Origin: Betaproteobacteria bacterium SCN2
Lineage (GTDB): Bacteria; Pseudomonadota; Gammaproteobacteria; Burkholderiales; Thiobacillaceae
Direction: 5' to 3'
DNA: 64,000 nucleotides
Assembly: GCA_008923285.1 (NCBI GenBank)
Contig: WBSG01000003.1
Location: forward strand, 1 to 64,000
A program made the translations under genes and the position numbers. Below the pieces are notes generated by a model. That model searched no databases. It saw only the letters and a program-made list of their open reading frames with translations, and was not told the origin of the DNA. This document shows positions 39,992-51,507 of this stretch, piece by piece (position 1 is the stretch's first letter; every line of letters begins with the position of its first letter).

Positions 39992-40771
39992 GACTTGCTC
40001 CAGCGTGGCAGAAAGCTCCGGCCGCTTGTGCAGGCCGGGAATCAGGTCGGCCACCGCCACGTAGATCATGCTGGCTGCCGCCACCCCCAGCAGGTAAGGC
40101 GTGATTTCTTCCATGCCATCTAGCGCCACATAGCCCAGCAGGCCGCCGAACACCATGGCCACACTGGACAGGAGGTTGTAGAAGAGCGCCCTGGCCTTGC
40201 TGTAGCCGGAATGCAGCAGCACCAGGAAATCACCGACTTCCTGCGGCAGTTCGTGGGCGATGATCGCCATGGCAGTGACGATGCCGAGCTGGGTGTCGGC
40301 GATGAAGGCGCCCGCGATCAGCACGCCGTCGACAAAATTGTGGAAGGTGTCGCCCACCAGGATCATCAGACCGGCTCGCTGGTGACCATGGTCGTGGCCA
40401 TGCGACTGGACGTGGTTGTGGCTGTGATGGTGGTCATGGTCGTGGCCGTGTGCATGCTCGTGCTCGGCCGCTTCCAGACCATGCACTTCGCAGGTTTCAT
40501 GGTGGCAATGGCGCCACAGCACCAGTTTCTCCAGCACGAAAAACCCCAGCAGGCCGGCCAGCACGGCAATTGCCACCGACTCGGCGGGGCCCTCCTCCAG
40601 CGCGTGCGGCAGCACCTCGAGGAATCCCGCCCCAAGCAGGGTGCCGACGGCGAAGCTCACCAGGCGCGGCACCCAGCCAGGATGTGCCGCGAATGCGAAT
40701 ATGCCTGCCATGAGCACACTCAGGACGCCGCCCATCACGGTGGCGGAAAGAATCCAGGCGAAAGAGGACAT
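39929..40771 (-). CDS. ZIP-family divalent metal transporter
   Basis: A 280-residue inner-membrane metal permease with about eight helices. The metal-site helices carry HNFVDG (144-149) and HELPQE (173-178), the ZIP signatures. A cytoplasmic loop at about 88-130 is extremely His-rich (over fifteen His with Asp), as in zinc-handling ZIPs. Zinc (or iron) uptake is likely; direction and metal are inferred. No Zur-like operator was identified in the 37 bases upstream. It is oriented after rluD-pgeF on the same strand. Confidence 0.93.
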   Translation of the reverse strand: MSSFAWILSATVMGGVLSVLMAGIFAFAAHPGWVPRLVSFAVGTLLGAGFLEVLPHALEEGPAESVAIAVLAGLLGFFVLEKLVLWRHCHHETCEVHGLEAAEHEHAHGHDHDHHHSHNHVQSHGHDHGHQRAGLMILVGDTFHNFVDGVLIAGAFIADTQLGIVTAMAIIAHELPQEVGDFLVLLHSGYSKARALFYNLLSSVAMVFGGLLGYVALDGMEEITPYLLGVAAASMIYVAVADLIPGLHKRPELSATLEQVLLIGLGIAAVTVIGHFGHAS

Positions 40772-40808
40772 GAAGCCGTAAGGGTCGAAAAGCAGCGATT
40801 ATACGGGA

Positions 40809-41543
40809 TTAGGCTGCCGGGCCGCCTAGCCAGATCAGCGTGGCCATGCGGCCGGTGGCCTTGTCGCGGCGGTAGGAGTAGAACCTTTCGGCGTCGGCAT
40901 GGGTGCAGAGCCCGCCGCCATATACCTGGCTGACGCCAGCGCGCGCCAGCCGCAGCCGCGCCAGCTGATAGATGTCCGCCAGCCACTTGCCGGGCTGGCC
41001 GGGTAAAAACGCGGCGGTCGCAGCAGGCAAATCCCGCACGAAGGCCTCGCGCACCTCCTCGCCCACTTCGAAGGCCTGCGGGCCGATGGCCGGGCCGAGC
41101 CAGGCGAGGATCTCGGCCGGTTCGCAATCCAGGGCCGCCACGCTGGCTTCCAGCACGCCCGCGGCGAGGCCGCGCCAGCCGGCATGCGCGGCGGCCACCC
41201 GGCTGCCGCGGCGGTCGCAGAACAGCACCGGCAGGCAGTCGGCAGTCAGCACCGCGCAGACCGTGCCGGGCTCGAACGCCGCGGCGGCATCGGCCTCCAC
41301 CGGCTGGGCGAGGCCATCGGCAAGCGCCACCGTCGTGCCGTGCACCTGCTTGAGCCAGGCGGGCTCGGCCGGCAGCAGGGCGCGCAGCCGCCTGCGGTTT
41401 TCCGCGACTGCCGCCGGCTCGTCGCCGACATGGTCGCCGAGGTTAAGGCTGTCGTAGGGCGACAGGCTGACGCCGCCGGCGCGGGTGGTGACCAGCGCGT
41501 GCACCTTGGCCGGCGCGGGCCAGTCAGGCTTGATGGTCTGCAT
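40809..41543 (-). CDS. pgeF: Peptidoglycan editing factor PgeF (YfiH, laccase domain)
   Basis: A 244-residue multicopper-polyphenol-oxidase-like protein, now known in E. coli as a hydrolase that removes L-Ser misincorporated into peptidoglycan precursors. Zn-site motifs are visible: QVHGTTVALAD (His), ADCLPVLFCD (Cys), AAHAGWRGLAAGVLE (His). It starts 15 nt after the rluD stop, the conserved rluD-pgeF pair. Confidence 0.94.
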   Translation of the reverse strand: MQTIKPDWPAPAKVHALVTTRAGGVSLSPYDSLNLGDHVGDEPAAVAENRRRLRALLPAEPAWLKQVHGTTVALADGLAQPVEADAAAAFEPGTVCAVLTADCLPVLFCDRRGSRVAAAHAGWRGLAAGVLEASVAALDCEPAEILAWLGPAIGPQAFEVGEEVREAFVRDLPAATAAFLPGQPGKWLADIYQLARLRLARAGVSQVYGGGLCTHADAERFYSYRRDKATGRMATLIWLGGPAA

Positions 41544-41558
41544 GGCGAAAACCGGCCG

Positions 41559-42539
41559 CTAGTCCGCCGCGCCCCAGGTGCCGCCCGCCCGCATCAGCAT
41601 AAGCAGGGTTTCCATGTCGTCCGGCGGCGGCGCTTCCCATTCCATGCGCTCGCCCGTGTAGGGGTGGTTCAGCGCCAGCCTGGTGGCATGCAGGGCCTGG
41701 CGCGGGAAAGCCATGGCGCGGCCGCGGCGCACGTTGGAATAGGTCTTGTCGCCGACCAGGGGATGGCCGATGTGCTTCATGTGCACGCGGATCTGGTGGG
41801 TGCGCCCGGTTTCCAGGCTGCAGCGCAGCAGCGTTGCGCTGGGGAAGCGCTCTTCGATCGCATAGTGGGTGACGGCCGGCTTGCCCATCGGGTGCACGGT
41901 GCGCCGGGTACGCTGGACCGGATCGCGCGCCAGCGGCGCGTTCACCGTGCCGGCGCCGTCGATCTCGCCCTGCACCACGGCGAGGTATTCGCGCTTGACG
42001 GTGCGGCCGTGCATCTGCCTGACGAGATCGGTGTGCGCCTTGAGCGTCTTCGCCACCACCATCAGACCCGAGGTGTCCTTGTCCAGGCGGTGGACGATGC
42101 CGGCGCGCGGCAGGTCGGCCGCGCCGGCGGTGTGGTGCAGCAGCGCATTCAGCAGCGTGCCCTTGTGGTTGCCGTTGCCCGGATGCACCACCAGGCCGGC
42201 CGGCTTGTTGATGATGATGATGGCCGGGTCCTCGAACACGATGTCGAGCGGAATGTCCTCCGGCTCGTCCGGCCCGCTCTGGGTATCGGGCTCGGGGAAG
42301 ACCGTGATGGATTCCCCGCCCCAGACCTTGTCGCGCACGCCTGCCGGCTGGCCGTTGACCAGCACGTTGCCGGTGCGTATCCAGTTCTGCAGGCGGTTGC
42401 GCGAATACTCGGGCAGCATGCTCACCAGCGCCTGGTCAAGACGTATGCCGCCCAGCGCCGCAGGCACATCGCCATGCCAGGGTTCGGGGGCGGAATTTCC
42501 CTTATAATCTTCTTCGTCGTCCAAATCCACGTCGGTCAT
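41559..42539 (-). CDS. rluD: 23S rRNA pseudouridine synthase RluD
   Basis: A 326-residue enzyme making pseudouridines 1911/1915/1917 of 23S rRNA helix 69. An S4 RNA-binding domain (about 28-90, RLDQALVSMLPEYSRNRLQNWI) precedes the catalytic domain with the aspartate in AGIVHRLDKDTSGLMVVAK. The ATG at 42539 is preceded by GAGGAG and AAGG on the minus strand; both lie inside the bamD coding region because the two start codons overlap head to head by two bases. Confidence 0.95.
   Translation of the reverse strand: MTDVDLDDEEDYKGNSAPEPWHGDVPAALGGIRLDQALVSMLPEYSRNRLQNWIRTGNVLVNGQPAGVRDKVWGGESITVFPEPDTQSGPDEPEDIPLDIVFEDPAIIIINKPAGLVVHPGNGNHKGTLLNALLHHTAGAADLPRAGIVHRLDKDTSGLMVVAKTLKAHTDLVRQMHGRTVKREYLAVVQGEIDGAGTVNAPLARDPVQRTRRTVHPMGKPAVTHYAIEERFPSATLLRCSLETGRTHQIRVHMKHIGHPLVGDKTYSNVRRGRAMAFPRQALHATRLALNHPYTGERMEWEAPPPDDMETLLMLMRAGGTWGAAD
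42503..42508 (+). promoter_or_regulatory. Candidate -10 box for bamD inside rluD
   Basis: A perfect TATAAT lies 30 bases before the bamD ATG, within the 5' coding part of rluD. No good -35 hexamer is seen at 16-18 bp. Because the genes overlap head to head, a bamD promoter must lie in this region. Confidence 0.4.
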
Positions 42540-43371
42540 GACCTTGAAACTCCTCAAAACTGCTGTTGGCCCCATTATCGCGTGGCGGGCCATGCTCGCC
42601 ATTATCGCACTCGGCTTGGGGCTGTCCGGTTGCGGCCTGTTGCCGGAGGTCGCCGACGAGACCGCCGGCTGGTCCGCGCAGCGCCTGTATTCCGAAGCCA
42701 AGGACAACCTCAACGAAGGCGAATACGAAAAGGCCATCAAGCTGTACGAGACCCTCGAAGCGCGCTATCCCTACGGCCGTTACGCCCAGCAGGCCCAGCT
42801 CGAAATCGCCTACGCCTACTACAAGGACGAGGAGCCGATTTCCGCCATCGCCGCATGCGACCGCTTCATCAAGCTGCACCCCAACCACCCTAACGTCGAT
42901 TACGCCTATTATCTGAAGGGTCTGGCCAACTTCACCGAAGACCTGAGCCTGTTCTCCAGGTTTTCCAGCCAGGACATGAGCGAGCGCGACCCCAAGGCCG
43001 CACGCGATTCCTTCGTCGCCTTCAAGGAACTGGTCACCCGCTTTCCTGACAGCAAGTACGCCGAAGACGCCCAGGCGCGCATGAAATACCTGGTCAACGC
43101 CATCTCCGCCAACGAGGTCCACGTCGCCAAGTACTACCTCAAGCGCGAGGCCTACGTGGCGGCAGCCAACCGCGCCAAGAGCGTGGTCACCAACTACCCC
43201 GAGACCCCGGCAATCGAAGAGGCCCTCGCCATCATGGTCGTGGCCTATGACAGGCTCGGCATCGAGGATCTGAGGGACGATGCGCTAAGGGTGCTGCAGC
43301 TCAATTACCCGAACAGCAAATACGCGAAGGGCGTCGACCTGTCCGGCAAGTCGTGGTGGAAATTCTGGTAA
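42538..43371 (+). CDS. bamD: Outer membrane assembly lipoprotein BamD
   Basis: A 277-residue lipoprotein of the BAM complex inserting beta-barrel proteins. The signal peptide has basic residues (KLLK, R) and lipobox LSGC (Cys about 32). Five TPR-like repeats follow (LYSEAKDNLNEGEYEKAIKLYETLEARYP and so on), ending in the conserved NYPNSKYAKG. A shorter start at 42592 would lack the basic n-region, so 42538 is preferred. A strong terminator follows. Confidence 0.95.
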   Translation: MTLKLLKTAVGPIIAWRAMLAIIALGLGLSGCGLLPEVADETAGWSAQRLYSEAKDNLNEGEYEKAIKLYETLEARYPYGRYAQQAQLEIAYAYYKDEEPISAIAACDRFIKLHPNHPNVDYAYYLKGLANFTEDLSLFSRFSSQDMSERDPKAARDSFVAFKELVTRFPDSKYAEDAQARMKYLVNAISANEVHVAKYYLKREAYVAAANRAKSVVTNYPETPAIEEALAIMVVAYDRLGIEDLRDDALRVLQLNYPNSKYAKGVDLSGKSWWKFW

Positions 43372-43390
43372 GCCCAGCAAGCCGTTCCCC

Positions 43391-43425
43391 ATGAAAAAAC
43401 GCCGGATTCGCCGGCGTTTTTTCAT
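43391..43425. terminator. Bidirectional terminator between bamD and glnB
   Basis: A perfect 15-bp stem (ATGAAAAAACGCCGG with CCGGCGTTTTTTCAT, five-base loop) has six A/T pairs at its base, giving a U-tract on either strand. It ends both the plus-strand bamD and the minus-strand nadE-glnB transcripts. Confidence 0.9.
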
Positions 43426-43443
43426 GGGCGGGCAGGTCTCTGT

Positions 43444-45407
<1,964 letters not shown>

Positions 45408-45417
45408 GCGGCAGGCT

Positions 45418-46296
45418 TCATGCGCGGTTGCCGATGGCCTGGAGCATGGCTTCGCCGATGCCAGCCGGGCTTCTTGCCACCACCACGCCGGCCTTTTCCA
45501 GCGCCGCGATCTTGGCATCCGCCGTGCCCTTGCCGCCGGCGATGATCGCCCCGGCATGGCCCATGCGCTTGCCCTTGGGCGCGGTGAGGCCGGCAATGTA
45601 GCCCGCGACCGGTTTCTTCACCTGCGACCGGATGTATTCCGCCGCCTCTTCCTCGCGCGTGCCGCCGATCTCACCGACCATGATGATGGCCTCGGTCTCG
45701 GGGTCGTTCTGGAACATTTCCAGGCAGTCGATGAAATCCAGGCCCTTGATCGGGTCGCCGCCGATGCCGACGCAGGTGGTTTGGCCCAGCCCGGCCCTGG
45801 TGGTCTGCCACACGGCTTCGTAGGTCAGGGTGCCGGAGCGCGACACGATGCCGACCTTGCCCTTCTGGTGAATAAAGCCCGGCATGATGCCGATCTTGCA
45901 TTCGCCCGAGGTGATGATGCCCGGGCAGTTGGGGCCGATGAGTTTGGCGTTGTTCGCCTTCAGCGCCGCCTTCACTTTCATCATGTCCAGCACCGGCACG
46001 CCTTCGGTGATGCAGACGATGACCTCGATGCCGGCGTCGGCCGCTTCGAGGATGGAGTCCGCGGCGAACGCCGCCGGCACGTAGATCACCGAGGCATTGG
46101 CGCCGGTTTCGCGCACGGCGTCTTTCACGGTGTTGAACACCGGCAGATCGAGGTGCGTCTGCCCGCCCTTGCCCGGCGTCACCCCGCCCACCATCCTGGT
46201 GCCGTAGGCGATGGCCTGCTCGGAATGGAAGGTGCCCTGCTTGCCGGTGAAGCCCTGGCAGATGACCTTGGTGTCTTTATCGACGAGGATGCTCAT
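45418..46296 (-). CDS. sucD: Succinate--CoA ligase alpha subunit
   Basis: A 292-residue subunit carrying the CoA-binding Rossmann domain ([30 protein letters not shown]) and the phosphohistidine loop (His in [14 protein letters not shown]). It works with SucC in the TCA cycle to interconvert succinyl-CoA and succinate with substrate-level phosphorylation. It follows sucC across a 127-nt gap holding an inverted repeat. Confidence 0.97.
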   Translation of the reverse strand: MSILVDKDTKVICQGFTGKQGTFHSEQAIAYGTRMVGGVTPGKGGQTHLDLPVFNTVKDAVRETGANASVIYVPAAFAADSILEAADAGIEVIVCITEGVPVLDMMKVKAALKANNAKLIGPNCPGIITSGECKIGIMPGFIHQKGKVGIVSRSGTLTYEAVWQTTRAGLGQTTCVGIGGDPIKGLDFIDCLEMFQNDPETEAIIMVGEIGGTREEEAAEYIRSQVKKPVAGYIAGLTAPKGKRMGHAGAIIAGGKGTADAKIAALEKAGVVVARSPAGIGEAMLQAIGNRA

Positions 46297-46333
46297 TGTC
46301 TAAATGTGTTCTTTCACTTGTTAAGTGCAATTT

Positions 46334-46405
46334 ACACAGAGGAAGCAGAGGTATCAGAGGAACCCAAGAACCGCTCCATCAAGTATTTCCTCTGTTCCCT
46401 CTGTG
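46334..46405. repeat. A/G-rich intergenic inverted repeat, copy 4 (sucC-sucD)
   Basis: Arms starting ACACAGAGG (46334-46351) and ending CCTCTGTGT (46388-46405) pair over about 18 bases with two mismatches. The outer arm motif is identical to that of the repeat at 38.3 kb. It lies within the sucC-sucD transcript. Confidence 0.7.
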
Positions 46406-46423
46406 TTCAATCCATACACGATA

Positions 46424-47584
<1,161 letters not shown>

Positions 47585-47630
47585 GTGATCAGAGCTAAAT
47601 CGGCAAAACCGACATTTTGGAGGAAATCCC

Positions 47631-48767
47631 CTGGATTCGGAAGCAAGCACCATCCGTTTCATCGCCGGCATGCAGGAATTCGACGCAGCCGAATGGGACG
47701 CCCTCGCCGGCGCCCAGCCCTTCCTCGGCCATGCCTTTCTGCATGCCCTGGAGGATAGCGGCTGTGTGCGCGCCGAAACCGGCTGGCAGCCACGGCATCT
47801 CGGCCTGTGGCAGGGCACGCGCCTGGTCGCCGCCATGCCGCTTTACCTGAAGACGCATTCCTACGGCGAATACGTGTTCGACTGGAGCTGGGCCGACGCC
47901 TTTGAGCGGGCCGGCGGGCGCTACTACCCCAAGCTCCTGTGCGCGATCCCCTTCACCCCGGTGCCGGGGCCGCGGCTGCTGGGCGCCTCCGACGCAGACA
48001 AGAAACTTCTGCTGGAAACGGCACTGGACTTTGCCAGAGAAGCCGGCCTGTCTTCCTTCCATTGCCTGTTCCCGCAGGATGGCAGCGAAGCAGCGTTTGC
48101 CCGGGCCGGGCTCATGCAGCGCCAGGGCTACCAGTTCCACTGGCCCAATCCCGGCTACGACACGTTCGATCAGTTCCTCGCCACGCTCGCGCACGACAAG
48201 CGCAAGAAAATCCGCCAGGAGCGGCGCAAGGTGTTCGACGCCGGGCTGCGCTTCGACGTCCGCAGCGGACGCGACATCCGCGAATCCGACTGGGCCTTCT
48301 TCCACCAGTGCTACGTGCACACCTACCGCCTGCACCGCTCCACGCCCTACCTCAACCTCGACTTCTTCCTGCAACTGGGCGAGCGCCTGCCCGAACACTG
48401 CATGCTGGTGCTGGGGCATCGCGATGGCCAGCCGCTCTGCGCAGCGCTCGACCTCTTCGATAACCAGCGCCTCTACGGCCGCTACTGGGGGGCGCTGGAC
48501 TACGTGCCCGGCCTGCACTTCGAAACCTGCTATTACCAGGGCATGGAATTCTGCATCGAGGCAAAACTCAGGATTTTCGAAGGCGGCGCCCAGGGCGAGC
48601 ACAAGCTCGCGCGCGGCTTCCTGCCCGTGGTCACCCAGTCCTGGCACTGGCTGGCGGATGGCCAGTTCGGCCGCGCCGTGGAAAACTTCCTCCAGCGCGA
48701 AGGCCGCGCCGTCGAGGAGTACGTGAGCGAGCTCGAAAGGCCGTACAAGCGGAACGCGCACGAATGA
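47631..48767 (+). CDS. GNAT-fold (DUF482) protein with probable CTG start
   Basis: A protein of about 378 residues in the DUF482/peptidogalycan-like GNAT superfamily. Typical segments are HAFLHALEDSGCV, PLYLKTHSYGEYVFDWSWADAFERAG, LAHDKRKKIRQERRKV and CYYQGMEFCIE. Its acyl-transfer substrate is unknown. A strong SD (GGAGG at 47619-47623) is followed after seven bases by an in-frame CTG at 47631, which gives the usual N-terminal length. The first ATG (47670) has no SD and would shorten the domain. CTG starts are rare, so this needs confirmation. The gene overlaps the phosphodiesterase gene by 4 nt. Confidence 0.85.
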   Translation: MDSEASTIRFIAGMQEFDAAEWDALAGAQPFLGHAFLHALEDSGCVRAETGWQPRHLGLWQGTRLVAAMPLYLKTHSYGEYVFDWSWADAFERAGGRYYPKLLCAIPFTPVPGPRLLGASDADKKLLLETALDFAREAGLSSFHCLFPQDGSEAAFARAGLMQRQGYQFHWPNPGYDTFDQFLATLAHDKRKKIRQERRKVFDAGLRFDVRSGRDIRESDWAFFHQCYVHTYRLHRSTPYLNLDFFLQLGERLPEHCMLVLGHRDGQPLCAALDLFDNQRLYGRYWGALDYVPGLHFETCYYQGMEFCIEAKLRIFEGGAQGEHKLARGFLPVVTQSWHWLADGQFGRAVENFLQREGRAVEEYVSELERPYKRNAHE

Positions 48768-49558
48768 ATCTGATCGCGCAAATCAGCGACACCCATATCC
48801 GCCTGCCGGGCCAATTGATCGAAGGCAAGATCGACACCTTCGCCTGTCTCTCGGTGTGCGTCGACCGTATCAACGCCCTGCCACAGAAACCGGACCTCCT
48901 CGTCGCCAGCGGCGATCTCGCCGACACCGGCAGCGCCGAGGAATACCGGCGCATCAAGACGGAACTTGACCGGCTGGCCGTGCCCTACTGCGTCATGCCC
49001 GGCAACCACGACCTGCGCGCGCCCATGCGCGAAGCGTTCGGCGGCAGTGCCGCCCTGCCCGTAGCTGAAAGCGGCCACCTGCAATACGCCATCGAACTGG
49101 AAGAACTTCGCGTGCTCTGCCTCGACACCCTGGACGAAGGCAATGAAGGCGGCTGGCTGTGCATCGACCGCCTCGACTGGCTGCACGATCAGCTCGCCGC
49201 CAGCCGCAAGCCGGCAATGATCTTCCTGCACCATCCCCCGTTTGATTGCGGCATCCCCGGCATGGACGCCATCAAGCTCGGCAACCCGGGTGTGCTTTCC
49301 GAGTTGCTGGCGGAGCACGGCCACGTCATCGGCCTGTCCAGCGGTCATGTGCACCGCAGCGTATTCACGCAATGGGCCGGCCTGCCCGCCTGCATCTGCC
49401 CCAGCCCCGCGCACCAGATCCACCTGGACATGGGCGAAAACACACCGCTGTCATGGACGCTGGAGACCGGAGGATTTCTGCTGCATCGGGTGAAGGACGG
49501 CATGCTGGCCGCGCATGTAGTGAACGGGCCGACGCCTGAAATCACAAAATATAATTGA
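48764..49558 (+). CDS. CpdA-type metallophosphoesterase
   Basis: A 264-residue class III cyclic-nucleotide phosphodiesterase-like enzyme. All metal motifs are visible in order: AQISDTHI (Asp9, His11), ASGDLAD, MPGNHDLR, FLHHPPF and SSGHVHRS. It probably hydrolyses 3',5'-cAMP or a related phosphodiester; the substrate is inferred. The start overlaps the preceding gene by 4 nt (ATGA). The stop codon lies one base before the left attachment site of the island. Confidence 0.9.
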   Translation: MNLIAQISDTHIRLPGQLIEGKIDTFACLSVCVDRINALPQKPDLLVASGDLADTGSAEEYRRIKTELDRLAVPYCVMPGNHDLRAPMREAFGGSAALPVAESGHLQYAIELEELRVLCLDTLDEGNEGGWLCIDRLDWLHDQLAASRKPAMIFLHHPPFDCGIPGMDAIKLGNPGVLSELLAEHGHVIGLSSGHVHRSVFTQWAGLPACICPSPAHQIHLDMGENTPLSWTLETGGFLLHRVKDGMLAAHVVNGPTPEITKYN

Positions 49559-49559
49559 A

Positions 49560-49581
49560 TGGTGCGCTTATCTGACTCGAA
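49560..49581. other. Left attachment site (attL)
   Basis: TGGTGC followed by GCTTATCTGACTCGAA repeats the 3' end of tRNA-Thr at 56861-56883. The last 16 bases are identical; one C is missing in the left copy (22 of 23 positions shared). Confidence 0.85.
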
Positions 49582-49636
49582 GAAATGGCCGAATAGCTTG
49601 TATTTGCTGGATTACAGCATGTCCATTGAATGAAGT

Positions 49637-49655
49637 TACCCCCACATTTACCCCC
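49637..49655. promoter_or_regulatory. Arm-type integrase sites, left arm
   Basis: Two copies of TACCCCC (GGGGGTA on the other strand) at 49637-49643 and 49649-49655, spaced 12 bp. The same heptamer occurs five times upstream of the integrase gene at the other end of the island, as expected for the two arms of an attP site. Confidence 0.6.
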
Positions 49656-49662
49656 GGTGCTT

Positions 49663-50280
49663 TCATTCGAACAACCTGGCTATCGCCTTCCTCTCCAGCG
49701 TCGCCTGTTTGCGCAACTGGCGCGTTGCCTGGGTCGGATGCCAGCGCCACAGCCTGCCCAACATGGGAACACGCTGCAGGCCAGCAGTCTTTGCAATGGC
49801 AAGGGTGAGATACCACTCGGGGATAGCGTGCAGCAGTGCCAGGTCTTCGAGCAGAGGTTCAACCAGTCGGCGCCGCATCACGATGAGCCCATGCACGTGG
49901 CGCGGGCTGGCCAGGTGCAATTCATGGCTGTACGGGGCAACATCGGGGCCGCGAATGGGCTTCAAATCCTCATTGACTACCTGCTCGCCGGTGAAAACCG
50001 CCCCCAGGCTGTCATCCGCATCCAGCGCCTCGATACAGGCGGCAACAGCCCCTGGCAGGATTCGATCATCCGGGTCTGCGAAGCTCACATACTCGGACTC
50101 TCCCATCGCGAAGCCGTGAGCCCGAGAAGCGCCGACATTGCCCGCTACGCAAGGTGGCAGGTGCAGATTAACCGGCTGCTCTCTTAGGTCTGCCATCAGC
50201 TCATCGCCCCAAGCTGGATTGCAATAGGGGCAGACTATGACGTGCAGGTCGCAGCGGTGGGTCTCTTTGAGTCCGTTCAT
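49663..50280 (-). CDS. Family-2-like glycosyltransferase
   Basis: A 205-residue protein with a GT-A fold signature. NVGASRAHGFAMGESEYVSFADPDD (split at 48-60 and 61-72) carries the family's conserved Asn/Arg and the DPDD metal motif, and a C-terminal IPEWYLTLAIAKTAG holds the likely base region. It is shorter than full GT2 enzymes and has no membrane helix. No SD precedes the ATG; a 22-codon open frame just upstream ends in an ATGA overlap and could couple initiation. It is the last gene before attL, so it looks like cargo, perhaps for modifying surface glycan or another target. Confidence 0.75.
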   Translation of the reverse strand: MNGLKETHRCDLHVIVCPYCNPAWGDELMADLREQPVNLHLPPCVAGNVGASRAHGFAMGESEYVSFADPDDRILPGAVAACIEALDADDSLGAVFTGEQVVNEDLKPIRGPDVAPYSHELHLASPRHVHGLIVMRRRLVEPLLEDLALLHAIPEWYLTLAIAKTAGLQRVPMLGRLWRWHPTQATRQLRKQATLERKAIARLFE

Positions 50281-50449
50281 TTGCTGGTTTGATTTGTGGT
50301 TTGCTGATTTGATTCTTTTTCAAAAGGGGGAAATTTTCTGCGCATGGGAGGGAGCGCGGTTTCCACTCCAAGGAGCTACAGAGATTTTGCACCCCCTACC
50401 CCCCCATGAGCCCCGCCACAAGGGCGGGGTGCGGCCTCTCTGGCATCGA

Positions 50450-50659
50450 TCATCTGCGCCCAGCCTGCGCATCGGCAAGGTCGAGCTTCGCGCGTAACAC
50501 GCCGGTCTGTGTGTCCGTGCGCTGGCTGGGCCTGGGCTGCCGTCTTTCCCATTCGTCGAAGCTCATACGCTTCTCTCGAAGCCATTCCTGAAACGGCCTG
50601 AAGTTCCGCAGATCGTCGGCCCGAGGGCCGCTGTGACTGTTTGCATGTTCCTTTCGCAT
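50450..50659 (-). CDS. Small hypothetical island protein
   Basis: A 69-residue, highly charged soluble protein (RPFQEWLREKRMSFDEWERRQPRP). It is not recognised. A good SD (AAAGGAG) precedes the ATG by 9 bases. It lies 26 nt after the coiled-coil gene in the island operon. The 169 bases between it and the glycosyltransferase gene contain a GC hairpin (about 50407-50428) and two 15-bp direct repeats but no further convincing gene. Confidence 0.6.
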   Translation of the reverse strand: MRKEHANSHSGPRADDLRNFRPFQEWLREKRMSFDEWERRQPRPSQRTDTQTGVLRAKLDLADAQAGRR

Positions 50660-50685
50660 GATGGTTTCTCCTTTGTGAGGGTGGG

Positions 50686-51369
50686 TTAAGCGGTTGCGTG
50701 AAGCCAGCCATCCGCATCGGCGCGTGGCTTCGGGCTGGTCTTCGCAGGTTGCGGGATCGGCACGAGGTCGTGCAGATGCGCGGGCAGTTCGGACTTCTTG
50801 AGATAGCCGGTCTTCGCACACTCGACCAAATAGACCGACGTGAGACTGTACTTGTCGCGCAACAGCCCGAGAGAGGGAATGCCCATTGGCCGCTGCCAGT
50901 TCAAGCCGGTGCCATGGTAAACCGCATCGCGCAGATCAGCCTCGGCGGTAAGCGCGACGTCCAGATCGATCAGTCGCTTCACGATCTCCCGGACAAGCTC
51001 GGCATGCTTCGGTGCCAGCTCCCGGCAGATTTTCGCGTGCAACTCGCCACGGAGGTTTTCGACGGACTGTCGTTGAATCTCGATAGCGCGGCGCAGGGCC
51101 GGGCGTTTGAGTTGTGCGGCCTCGATGTCTGCCCGGATGTGCGCGGCCTCGGCACTGGCATCGAGCGCCGCGCTGGATTGTCCGGCAAGCATGGCGTGCG
51201 CCTGCTCCTCGATACGGTTGCGCCGCGCCGCCTGCACTGCCGAGAGCGAGGTCAGGTTCTCGTCGATCAGGTTTTCGACCTCTTTCAATTCGGCCTTCAG
51301 CTTTTCGAGAAGCGCGCTCGCCTCCGCAAAATTCGGATCGTCGTTCAGGTTGATTCCAGTTTTCATCAT
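50686..51369 (-). CDS. Coiled-coil hypothetical island protein
   Basis: A 227-residue protein. Residues 15-120 are predicted as long coiled-coil helices rich in Ala, Glu and Arg (ALLEKLKAELKEVENLIDEN, then HIRADIEAAQLKRPALRRAIE), and the C-terminal part is globular (TSVYLVECAKTGYLKKSELPAHL). No family is recognised. A GGAAG site precedes tandem ATG codons. It may be a structural or scaffold-type protein, but nothing in the sequence shows this. Confidence 0.7.
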   Translation of the reverse strand: MMKTGINLNDDPNFAEASALLEKLKAELKEVENLIDENLTSLSAVQAARRNRIEEQAHAMLAGQSSAALDASAEAAHIRADIEAAQLKRPALRRAIEIQRQSVENLRGELHAKICRELAPKHAELVREIVKRLIDLDVALTAEADLRDAVYHGTGLNWQRPMGIPSLGLLRDKYSLTSVYLVECAKTGYLKKSELPAHLHDLVPIPQPAKTSPKPRADADGWLHATA

Positions 51370-51378
51370 TGCTTCCTT

Positions 51379-51507
51379 TCAAAAAATGGCCGTCAGGCCG
51401 TGGGTGAGGCCGATGCTCTGGCCCCGGTTTTCGTAACGCGCCGGCAGTGTCGGCCAGCGCCGCCAGGGTTGCCGCCTCAAGGGATAGGGCTTCTTGCGAA
51501 GAATCAT
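51379..51507 (-). CDS. Very small basic island protein
   Basis: A 42-codon open frame fills the gap between two island genes exactly. Its ATG shares a base with the upstream stop (TGATG) and its TGA lies just before the SD of the next gene. The product (MILRKKPYPLRRQPWRRW...) is strongly basic with several Trp. Coupled spacing supports translation; there is no homology evidence. Confidence 0.45.
   Translation of the reverse strand: MILRKKPYPLRRQPWRRWPTLPARYENRGQSIGLTHGLTAIF

Noticed and set aside
50376-50819. A 147-codon frame opposite in phase to two island genes
   Set aside because: It overlaps the 69-residue and 227-residue genes in another frame; those have good ribosome sites and this one does not.
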